Part shown: in pieces, positions 1-5,912 of the stretch
How positions within the stretch are numbered: the stretch's first letter is position 1
Layout of the letters: the number at the start of each line of letters is the position of its first letter
From: Moraxellaceae bacterium
GTDB taxonomy: Bacteria > Pseudomonadota > Gammaproteobacteria > Pseudomonadales > Moraxellaceae
Length of the DNA: 13,036 nucleotides
Assembly: GCA_030146505.1 (NCBI GenBank)
Contig: JASLCO010000060.1
Span: forward strand, 1-13,036
Direction: 5' to 3'
Translations under genes and position numbers: made by a program
The notes under the pieces: model-generated
The model's database searches: none
What the model was told of the DNA's origin: nothing
What the model saw: the letters and a program-made list of their open reading frames with translations, nothing else

Positions 1-71
1 ACCCGGGCAACAAGGAGTTCGCTGCAGGTGACCGCATCAAACGGCCGGAAGGGGCAGGCGGCGGCTCGGGA
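1..71 (+). pseudogene. yeaH: internal fragment of yeaH, inverted relative to the yeaH start
   Basis: Read from base 3 on the plus strand, this stretch gives PGNKEFAAGDRIKRPEG followed by AGGGSG, then a stop at 72-74. Bases 1-2 (AC) fit the end of a His codon. This matches the E. coli YeaH segment around residues 76-99 (HPGND...DRIERPQGGGGGSG), a conserved part of the DUF444/YeaH family. It lies on the opposite strand to the YeaH N-terminus encoded at 231-64, so it cannot belong to one intact gene in this arrangement. It is a fragment running off the left edge and ending at a fold-back junction at about 65-72. The match is from memory of the family, not a search. Confidence 0.75.
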
Positions 72-231
72 TAGTGATGCTTTCACCATGTTCCATGTCC
101 GTGATGGAGCGGCGCGTAATGGCATCCGCCACGGCCTCCTTGATCTGGCCGCGGTAACGTTCGAGAAAGCGCTGGCGATTGACCGTGCTCTTGTTACGGC
201 CATTGAGACGACGGTCGATGATGTAGGACAT
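37..231 (-). CDS. yeaH: YeaH (DUF444) N-terminal fragment, truncated at an inverted junction
   Basis: From the ATG at 231 the product begins MSYIIDRRLNGRNKSTVNRQ and matches E. coli YeaH for about 56 residues, up to GESITIPS. After that the frame reads RRLPLPAV and stops at 37-39, which is unlike the family. YeaH proteins are ~425 residues with a C-terminal VWA-like domain, so less than 15 percent of the gene is here in order. YeaH is the usual partner of the YeaG kinase in stress and stationary-phase physiology, and its position downstream of yeaG is normal. An in-frame ATG at 249 is possible, but 231 has a GAG-type ribosome site (AAAGAG, 7 bases upstream) and matches the family start. Homology ends at about base 64, exactly where the antisense copy of later yeaH codons begins. 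Confidence 0.8.
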   Translation of the reverse strand: MSYIIDRRLNGRNKSTVNRQRFLERYRGQIKEAVADAITRRSITDMEHGESITIPSRRLPLPAV

Positions 232-420
232 GCGAGTACTCTTTACCAATGGTCTGGAAAATCTCCCGATTTCCCAGACCGTCGCCCATGAGTGCTGGCA
301 AAGACGTGTGGGTCTTCTGGCATTTCATGGGCTCGCATTGACCTGCGGTCAATGGCGGCATACCCCTGTACTGCCATGCTTTGACCGCCGTAGTCACTCA
401 TCTTCTTTGCGTTTACAGCC
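232..420 (-). promoter_or_regulatory. highly structured yeaG-yeaH intergenic spacer
   Basis: Most of 251-388 can pair with itself. Stem 1 pairs 251-263 with 268-280, 13 pairs including one G-U when read as minus-strand RNA, with a 4-base loop. Stem 2 pairs GCCCATGA (284-291) with TCATGGGC (325-332) and contains an inner AAGAC/GTCTT hairpin (301-305 with 312-316). Stem 3 pairs ATTGACC (337-343) with GGTCAAT (347-353). Stem 4 pairs GCGGTCAA (345-352) with TTGACCGC (381-388) and has an inner GGCATAC/GTA-C-TGCC helix. Stems 3 and 4 share 347-352, so they exclude each other. Stem 1 ends about 20 bases before the yeaH start. There is no U-run, so it is not a standard terminator. Control of yeaH expression or mRNA processing is inference. 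Confidence 0.5.
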
Positions 421-2343
421 CTACTGCGCCTTGCGCACGCGCAGATACCATTCGGAAAGCAGGCGCACCTGTTTCTCGGTATAGCCGCGCTCCACCATGC
501 GCTTGACGAAGTCCTGGTGCTTCTGCTGGTCGCCTTTCGAGGCTTTCGGATTGAAGGAAATCACCGGCAGCAGGTCTTCGGTGTTCGAGAACATCTTCTT
601 CTCGATCACGGTGCGCAGCTTTTCGTACGAAAGCCAGCTCGGGTTCACGCCGTTGTTATTGGCGCGGGCACGCAGCACGAAGTTGACCACCTCGTTGCGG
701 AAATCCTTGGGATTGGAGATGCCGGCCGGCTTTTCTATCTTCTCCAGCTCCTCATTCAGGGCGGCGCGGTTGAAGATTTCGCCGGTGTCCGGATCGCGGA
801 ACTCCTGGTCCTGTATCCAGAAGTCGGCGTACTGCACATAGCGGTCGAAGATGTTCTGGCCGTATTCGGAATAGGATTCGAGATAGGCTGTCTGGATTTC
901 CTTGCCGATGAACTCGATGTAGCGCGGCGCCAGGAATTCCTTGAGGAAGCGTAGATAGCGGTCCTGCACATCCTGCGGGAACTGTTCCTGTTCGATCTGG
1001 GTTTCCAGTACATGCAGCAGGTGCACGGGATTGGCGGCGACTTCGCTATGGTCGTAATTGAAAACGCGCGAAAGGATCTTGAAAGCGAAGCGGGTGGAAA
1101 GCCCGTTCATGCCTTCATCCACGCCGGCACTGTCGCGATATTCCTGATAGGACTTGGCTTTCGGATCCGTGTCTTTCAGGTTTTCGCCATCGTAGATACG
1201 CATCTTGGAGTAGATGCTGGAATTGTCCGGCTCCTTGAGGCGCGACAGCACGGTGAACTGGGCCAGCATGCGCAGGGTATCAGGGGCGCAGGGCTCGGCC
1301 CGCAGCGAGGAGTTGTCCAGCAGCTTCTGGTAGATGTCGATTTCTTCAGTGACACGCAGGCAGTAAGGCACCTTCACGATGTAAACACGATCAATGAACG
1401 CTTCATTGTTCTTGTTGTTGCGAAAGGTCTGCCATTCGGCTTCGTTGGAGTGGGCCAGCACCACGCCATCGAAAGGAATCGGTCCTATCGCTTCAGTACC
1501 GTTGTAGTTGCCTTCCTGCGTGGCCGTGAGCAGGGGGTGCAGCACCTTGATGGGGGCCTTGAACATTTCCACGAATTCCATGAGGCCGCGATTGGATTTG
1601 GCGAGGCCGCCGGAATAGGAATAGGCATCGGCATCGTTCTGCGCGAAATCCTCCAGCTTGCGGATATCCACCTTGCCGACCAGGGCGGAAATATCCTGGT
1701 TGTTTTCGTCGCCGGGTTCGGTCTTGGAGACGGCAATCTGGTCGAGGATACTGGGTTTCAGCTTGACCACGCGGAACTGGCGTATGTCGCCACCGTATTC
1801 TTTAAGGCGCTTTACCGCCCAGGGCGACATCACGCCACGCACGTAGCGCTTGGGAATGCCGTATTCCTGTTCGAGGATGTCACCATCTTCATTCACATTG
1901 AAAAGATTCAGAGGTGATTCATTCACCGGCGAGCCCTTGATGGCATAGAAGGGCTTTTTTTCCATCAGGGATTTCAGGCGCTCGGCCAGCGAGGATTTCC
2001 CGCCGCCCACCGGGCCCAGCAGGTAAAGGATCTGTTTCTTTTCTTCCAGGCCCTGCGCGGCATGCTTGAAATAAGAGACCACCTGCTCGATGACTTCCTC
2101 CATGCCATAGAATTCTTCGAAGGCCGGATAACGCTTGATGATCTTGTTGGAAAAAATTCGCGAAAGGCGCGGATCGCGTGAGGTGTCCAGCAGTTCGGGT
2201 TCGCCGACGGCCAGCAGTAAACGTTCGGCGGCAGTGGCGTAGGCGGAGGGATCGTTCCGGCAGAGCTCGAGATATTCTTCGAGGGAGTATTCTTCCTCGC
2301 GAGCCTGGTCAAAGCGCTCCTGATAATGACGGAATATGCTCAT
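421..2343 (-). CDS. yeaG: YeaG/PrkA family serine protein kinase (AAA+ ATPase)
   Basis: This 640-residue protein is close to E. coli YeaG (644 residues) over its whole length. The N-terminal PrkA AAA+ domain carries the Walker A motif GPVGGGKS at residues 110-117. Long conserved blocks follow, including KTEPGDENNQDISALVGKV, FKAPIKVLHPLLTATQEGN and AHSNEAEW, and the C-terminal kinase-like region ends EWYLRVRKAQ. In E. coli YeaG acts with YeaH in adaptation to sustained nitrogen starvation and stationary phase. The start at 2343 (MSIFRHYQERF) matches the family and has GAGGT six bases upstream. The frame extends 14 codons further, but that extension is unlike the family. The gene lies 189 bases before yeaH and 210 bases after apaH, so it probably has its own promoter. 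The assignment is firm; the in vivo substrate is unknown. Confidence 0.97.
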   Translation of the reverse strand: MSIFRHYQERFDQAREEEYSLEEYLELCRNDPSAYATAAERLLLAVGEPELLDTSRDPRLSRIFSNKIIKRYPAFEEFYGMEEVIEQVVSYFKHAAQGLEEKKQILYLLGPVGGGKSSLAERLKSLMEKKPFYAIKGSPVNESPLNLFNVNEDGDILEQEYGIPKRYVRGVMSPWAVKRLKEYGGDIRQFRVVKLKPSILDQIAVSKTEPGDENNQDISALVGKVDIRKLEDFAQNDADAYSYSGGLAKSNRGLMEFVEMFKAPIKVLHPLLTATQEGNYNGTEAIGPIPFDGVVLAHSNEAEWQTFRNNKNNEAFIDRVYIVKVPYCLRVTEEIDIYQKLLDNSSLRAEPCAPDTLRMLAQFTVLSRLKEPDNSSIYSKMRIYDGENLKDTDPKAKSYQEYRDSAGVDEGMNGLSTRFAFKILSRVFNYDHSEVAANPVHLLHVLETQIEQEQFPQDVQDRYLRFLKEFLAPRYIEFIGKEIQTAYLESYSEYGQNIFDRYVQYADFWIQDQEFRDPDTGEIFNRAALNEELEKIEKPAGISNPKDFRNEVVNFVLRARANNNGVNPSWLSYEKLRTVIEKKMFSNTEDLLPVISFNPKASKGDQQKHQDFVKRMVERGYTEKQVRLLSEWYLRVRKAQ

Positions 2344-2553
2344 GACTCCACCTCTGTTTGAAAAACATCGACGAAATAACTGCAAGCCGCACGTCCTGAG
2401 AGTAGCCCCAAAACCACCGGGACGGGCAAGCGAAATTTGCGTTTTTTTGTGATGTGCGAAGATGACGCGAGCGTGTCGTGATGATGATTGCCACTGGTCC
2501 TTTTTGCAGGGCCGCTGGTCGCGGGCGCGTGCAATCGCGGTGTGGACGAGGGT
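2344..2553 (-). promoter_or_regulatory. apaH-yeaG spacer, likely yeaG promoter region
   Basis: This 210-base gap has no convincing gene. On the minus strand GCTACTCT (2406-2399) resembles the sigmaS-type -10 element (KCTAYACT), about 60 bases before the yeaG start. That would fit the sigmaS dependence known for E. coli yeaG, but the match is partial and I see no good -35 element. No sigma54 -24/-12 pair was found by eye. The ribosome site GAGGT lies at 2354-2350. Confidence 0.3.
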
Positions 2554-3387
2554 TCAGTCGAAGCCGGCAGCCACGCTGCAGCCACGGCGGCTGGCGAAGG
2601 TCTTGCCGTCGTCCACGCGATAGGCCGTTAGGTGGCCGCCCCAGACGCAGCCGGTATCGAGGCCGATGATGCGCGCATCGCCGGTGACGCCGCCGATGGC
2701 GGCCCAGTGGCCGAAGAGAATGCGGCCGCTGCTGCAGGCCGGATTGGGCAGGCTGAACCAGGGATGCAGGCCTTCGGGGATGGCAGTGAGGTCTTCCTTG
2801 TAGGCAAAGTCCATGGCGCCGTCGACGCTGACCAGGCGCATGCGGGTGAGGAAGTTGGTGATGACGCGCAGGCGGGTGGTGCCGGCCAGTGCATCGCTCC
2901 ACCGGTCCGGTTCGTTGCCGTACATATCGCCCAGAAACCTTTCGATATCAGCACCTTGCAGTGCAGCTTCCACTTCCTGCGCGCGCTTGCGCGTCTGCTT
3001 TTGCGACCAGCCCGGCGGAATGCCGGCATGGGTGAGTACGCAATCCTGCTCCTTGTCTTCCAGAAACAGCGGGCGCCGGCGCAGCCAGTCCATGAGCTCG
3101 TCCCGGTCCGGCGCGGCGAGCACGGGCTGGGTGAGGTCGCGGGCCTTGGGTTTGGCTTTGCCGTAGTGCGCTGCCAGCAGGTGCAGGTCGTGGTTGCCGA
3201 GCACGGTTTCGGCGGCGGCGCCGAGCTGGCGGACCAGGCGCAACACGCCCAGCGAATCCGGGCCGCGCGCCACGAGATCGCCGGCAAACCAGAGGTGGTC
3301 GCGGGCGGGATCGAAACGGATGAGGTCCAGCAGGTCTTCCAGTGCTTCCAGACAGCCCTGCACATCACCAATGGCGTAAAGCGCCAT
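2554..3387 (-). CDS. apaH: symmetrical bis(5'-nucleosyl)-tetraphosphatase (Ap4A hydrolase)
   Basis: The 277-residue protein has the metallophosphatase signature in order: GDVQG (7-11), GDLVARGP (36-43), GNHD (64-67) and THAG (119-122), then the ApaH-specific FGHWAA (225-230) and LDTGCVWGG (243-251). ApaH hydrolyses diadenosine tetraphosphate to two ADP and can remove Np4-type caps from RNA 5' ends. Length is normal (E. coli 280). Gln in GDVQG in place of His is common in ApaH of other gammaproteobacteria. It is the last gene of the pdxA-rsmA-apaG-apaH series, but a palindromic repeat sits between it and apaG. No good Shine-Dalgarno precedes the ATG (upstream GGCGTAAAAA), probably because the repeat abuts the gene. 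Confidence 0.96.
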   Translation of the reverse strand: MALYAIGDVQGCLEALEDLLDLIRFDPARDHLWFAGDLVARGPDSLGVLRLVRQLGAAAETVLGNHDLHLLAAHYGKAKPKARDLTQPVLAAPDRDELMDWLRRRPLFLEDKEQDCVLTHAGIPPGWSQKQTRKRAQEVEAALQGADIERFLGDMYGNEPDRWSDALAGTTRLRVITNFLTRMRLVSVDGAMDFAYKEDLTAIPEGLHPWFSLPNPACSSGRILFGHWAAIGGVTGDARIIGLDTGCVWGGHLTAYRVDDGKTFASRRGCSVAAGFD

Positions 3388-3396
3388 TTTTTACGC

Positions 3397-3493
3397 CGTC
3401 ATTCCCGCGCTGGCGGGAATCTCTTTGCTGTGGTCGGGCATGAAACGAGGGCTCTGCTTGTGTCCGGGAGATTTTCGCCTGCGCGGGAATGAC
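3397..3493. repeat. REPIN-like palindromic repeat element (copy C) between apaG and apaH
   Basis: The left arm begins CGTCATTCCCGCGCTGGCG (3397-3415). The right arm reads CGCCTGCGCGGGAATGAC (3476-3493), which is its inverted complement with a few mismatches. Each arm is also a small palindrome (ATTCCCGC/GCGGGAAT type), the pattern of dispersed proteobacterial REP doublets. The core of ~50 bases between the arms is not shared with the copies at 7442 and 10433. It takes up most of the 130-base apaG-apaH gap and ends nine bases before the apaH start. In mRNA it would form a long hairpin inside the operon. Confidence 0.75.
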
Positions 3494-3517
3494 AAGGCCT
3501 GCACTTGGCTCGCCTGC

Positions 3518-3922
3518 TTAGTGGAGGACGCGGGGAATGGCGAGCGTGAAGGCCGGAATCGGCGCCTCGAAGCGCTGGCCGCCTTCGTCGATCATGCCGT
3601 AGGAGCCGTGCATGCTGCCCACCGGCGTCTCCAGCACGGTGCCGCTGGTGTATTCGTAGCTTTCGCCGGGCGCGAGCTGGGGCTGTTCGCCGACCACGCC
3701 ATCGCCGCGCACTTCCTGCACACGCGCCTCGCCATCCATGATGACCCAGTGACGGGTGAGCAGGCGGGCGCTGTGGGCACCGGCATTGGTGATCTTGACG
3801 TGATAGGCGAAGACATAGCGGGATTCGGCCGGGTTGCTCTGCTCGGCCAGGTATTCGCTTTTTACATGCACCAGGATGTCGTGCGCCTGGCCGGGGTGCT
3901 CGCTGTGTGTCTCGTTGTTCAT
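3518..3922 (-). CDS. apaG: ApaG domain protein (DUF525)
   Basis: The 134-residue protein is a single ApaG/DUF525 beta-sandwich domain. Typical blocks are YVFAYHVKITNAGAHSARLL (42-61), RHWVIMDGEARVQEVRGDGV, PGESYEYTSGTVLETPVGSM and GSYGM. The family was linked to Co2+/Mg2+ resistance in Salmonella and resembles the ApaG domain of F-box proteins; its biochemical role is not settled. Length is near the usual ~125. It starts 22 bases after the rsmA stop, so it is very probably in the same transcript. The ribosome site is weak (AGAGC/CGGA region). The placement rsmA-apaG-apaH is the standard gammaproteobacterial order. Confidence 0.95.
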   Translation of the reverse strand: MNNETHSEHPGQAHDILVHVKSEYLAEQSNPAESRYVFAYHVKITNAGAHSARLLTRHWVIMDGEARVQEVRGDGVVGEQPQLAPGESYEYTSGTVLETPVGSMHGSYGMIDEGGQRFEAPIPAFTLAIPRVLH

Positions 3923-3944
3923 TCCGGGCTCTTGTTGTGCTGTT

Positions 3945-4784
3945 TCAGCTGTCTTGTGCCAGCAGATTGCTGAGCGTGACCCACGTGCCTACATCCACTT
4001 CTTCCGGTCGCAGCGAAAGGTCTATGCCGGCTGCCTCGAACTGCTCGGGACTGCCTTGCCCCTTGAGCGCATTGCGCAGCGTCTTGCGACGCATGTTGAA
4101 GGCGGCAGTCAGCAGGGATTGCAGGCGTTTTTCATCCACACAGTTATAGCGCGGCGTTTGATGGGGGCGCAAACGCACCACCGCCGAATCCACTTTCGGC
4201 GGCGGGCTGAAGGATTCGGGAGGAACGGCCAGCAGCCAGTCCACTTCGCAGCGGTACTGCAGCATCACGGAGAGGCGGCCGTAATCCCCGGAACCGGGTG
4301 TGGCCACCATGCGCTCCACGACTTCCTTCTGCAGCATGAAGGTCATGTCGGCGATGGCATCTACCTGGTCCAGCAAGCGGAAAAGGATGGGCGTGGAAAT
4401 GTTGTAGGGCAGGTTGCCGATCACGCGCAGCTCATGAGGCTGGCTGGCGAGCGCGGCAAAATCGAATTTCAGCGCATCGGCCTGGTGCACGATGATTTCG
4501 CCTTCGTTCATGAGGCGTATGGGCAGGGCGGCCGCCAGGTCGCGGTCCACCTCCACCACCTGCACGCGGCCGAGTGCGCCCAGTAATTCGCGCGTGATGG
4601 CGCCGAGACCGGGGCCGATTTCCACTACGTTCTGGCCGCGCTCGGGCGCGAAGGCGCTGACGATACGACTGATGATGCGTTCGTCGGTCAGAAAATTCTG
4701 GCCGAAACGCTTGCGTGCGAAATGGCCGTCGACCTGACGGTTGTTTTTGCCATGGTGGCTGTTTTTTGAAAAAGATGAACTCAT
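3945..4784 (-). CDS. rsmA: 16S rRNA (adenine(1518)-N(6)/adenine(1519)-N(6))-dimethyltransferase
   Basis: This 279-residue KsgA/RsmA enzyme uses S-adenosylmethionine to dimethylate two adjacent adenines in the 3' terminal helix of 16S rRNA during small-subunit maturation. Visible motifs are ARKRFGQNFL (23-32) in the RNA- and SAM-binding N-terminus, motif I EIGPGLG (55-61), the acidic VEVDRD (77-82), motif IV NLPYNIS (124-130), FMLQKEV, and the C-terminal PPPKVDSAVVRL and FNMRRKTLRN. The N-terminus has ~17 extra residues before HFARKRF compared with E. coli (~8); this is usual variation. Its ATG overlaps the pdxA stop as ATGA (4781-4784), indicating translational coupling. Confidence 0.97.
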   Translation of the reverse strand: MSSSFSKNSHHGKNNRQVDGHFARKRFGQNFLTDERIISRIVSAFAPERGQNVVEIGPGLGAITRELLGALGRVQVVEVDRDLAAALPIRLMNEGEIIVHQADALKFDFAALASQPHELRVIGNLPYNISTPILFRLLDQVDAIADMTFMLQKEVVERMVATPGSGDYGRLSVMLQYRCEVDWLLAVPPESFSPPPKVDSAVVRLRPHQTPRYNCVDEKRLQSLLTAAFNMRRKTLRNALKGQGSPEQFEAAGIDLSLRPEEVDVGTWVTLSNLLAQDS

Positions 4785-5788
4785 GCGGAATTCCGGCTGT
4801 TGATCATTTCAAGCGCGCAGGCGAGAGCGGCATTGAGGCTGCCGGCATCGGCGCGGCCCGTGCCTGCCAGGTCCAGTGCCGTGCCGTGATCCACCGAGGT
4901 GCGGATGAAGGGCAGGCCCAGGGTGATGTTCACGGCATGGCCGAAGCCCTTGTATTTCAGTACTGGCAGGCCCTGGTCGTGATACATGGCGAGCACGGCA
5001 TCGGCCTGCTTCAGGTATTTCGGCGTGAACAGCGTGTCGGCGGGAAAAGGTCCCAGTAGTGTGCAGCCGGCATCGGAAAAAGACTGCAGTGCGGGCACGA
5101 TAGTGTCGATTTCCTCACGGCCCAGATGGCCAGCCTCACCGGCATGCGGATTCAGTCCTGCCACCAGAATGCGCGGGCGCGTGATGCCGAATTTCCCGCG
5201 CAGGTCCTGCACCAGAATGGTCAGCACTTCATGCAGCAGCTTTTGCGTGATGGCGGCCGGTACGTCTTTCAGCGGCAGGTGCGTGGTGGCCAGCGCCACG
5301 CGCAGGCCGGGGCAGGCCAGCATCATCACCACGCGCTCCACGCCGGCCTTTTCCTGGAAGAATTCGGTGTGGCCGGAAAAGGGCATGCCGGCATCGTTGA
5401 TGACGGATTTCTGCACGGGCGCGGTGACGATGGCGTCAAAATCGCCCGCCAGCGCACCCTGCGCAGCCCTGGCCAGTGTTTGCAGCACATAGGGTGCATT
5501 GCGCAGGTCGAGTTGCCCGGCTGTTGCCGAGGCCGCCAGCGGTACGGGCAACACGGTGATTTCGCCGGCGGCACCGGCCCGGGCCGGTACCGCCGGATCA
5601 TGCAGGCGGACATGCAGTGGCAGGTGCAGGGCGGCAGCGCGTTGCAGCAGCAGCTCGGGATCGGCAATGACCACCAGTTCCGCCGCCTGTGCGCGCTGGG
5701 CCAGGCTGACGACAAGGTCGGGGCCTATGCCGGCGGGCTCGCCCGGTGTCAGGGCAATGCGGGGAAGAAGCGGTTCTGGCGGGGACAT
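4781..5788 (-). CDS. pdxA: 4-hydroxythreonine-4-phosphate dehydrogenase
   Basis: The 335-residue PdxA oxidises 4-phosphohydroxy-L-threonine in the DXP-dependent pathway to pyridoxal 5'-phosphate. Visible features are TPGEPAGIGPD (14-24), the substrate-site His in GHTEFF (H140), and three metal ligands: H170 (ATTH), H215 (NPHAGE) and H270 (YHDQGLPVLKYKGFG). These equal the E. coli ligands H166, H211 and H266 shifted by four. I chose the ATG at 5788 because the predicted transcript starts near 5809, where an in-frame TTG would add seven residues but leave no leader. No clear Shine-Dalgarno precedes either start. The gene overlaps rsmA by four bases. surA, often immediately upstream of pdxA, is 4.8 kb away here. 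Confidence 0.95.
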   Translation of the reverse strand: MSPPEPLLPRIALTPGEPAGIGPDLVVSLAQRAQAAELVVIADPELLLQRAAALHLPLHVRLHDPAVPARAGAAGEITVLPVPLAASATAGQLDLRNAPYVLQTLARAAQGALAGDFDAIVTAPVQKSVINDAGMPFSGHTEFFQEKAGVERVVMMLACPGLRVALATTHLPLKDVPAAITQKLLHEVLTILVQDLRGKFGITRPRILVAGLNPHAGEAGHLGREEIDTIVPALQSFSDAGCTLLGPFPADTLFTPKYLKQADAVLAMYHDQGLPVLKYKGFGHAVNITLGLPFIRTSVDHGTALDLAGTGRADAGSLNAALACALEMINSRNSA

Positions 5789-5815
5789 GGGTGACGGGCT
5801 GGCGTGCAAAATGGC

Positions 5816-5843
5816 ATTGTCGCCAGCGGGCAGGTGGGGTCAA
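5816..5843 (-). promoter_or_regulatory. sigma70-type promoter for pdxA-rsmA-apaG(-apaH)
   Basis: On the minus strand, TTGACC (5843-5838) matches the -35 consensus at five of six bases. Sixteen bases later, GACAAT (5821-5816) matches the -10 at four of six. Transcription would start near 5809, leaving about 20 bases before the pdxA ATG at 5788. A local promoter makes sense because this pdxA is cut off from the surA operon. Confidence 0.5.
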
Positions 5844-5865
5844 GCGCCCTTGTGCCATGACAGAA

Positions 5866-5884
5866 GCCGGCCTTGCAGGCCGGC
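5866..5884. other. perfect hairpin in the leader of the phospholipase D gene
   Basis: GCCGGCC (5866-5872) pairs with GGCCGGC (5878-5884) around the loop TTGCA. It lies about 28 bases before the start at 5913 and behind the divergent pdxA promoter. There is no following T-run, so it is not a terminator. It could be a structured leader or a short repeat; function unknown. Confidence 0.45.
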
Positions 5885-5912
5885 ACCGGAAAACCCGTAG
5901 GGGGAATGCAGG

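Noticed and set aside
28..291. 87-codon plus-strand frame at the left edge
   Set aside because: It is in a different frame from the YeaH-like peptide at 3-71, is antisense to the yeaH N-terminus, and has no motif.
1012..1917. 301-codon open frame on the plus strand opposite yeaG
   Set aside because: It is antisense to a strongly conserved PrkA region and has no motif of its own.
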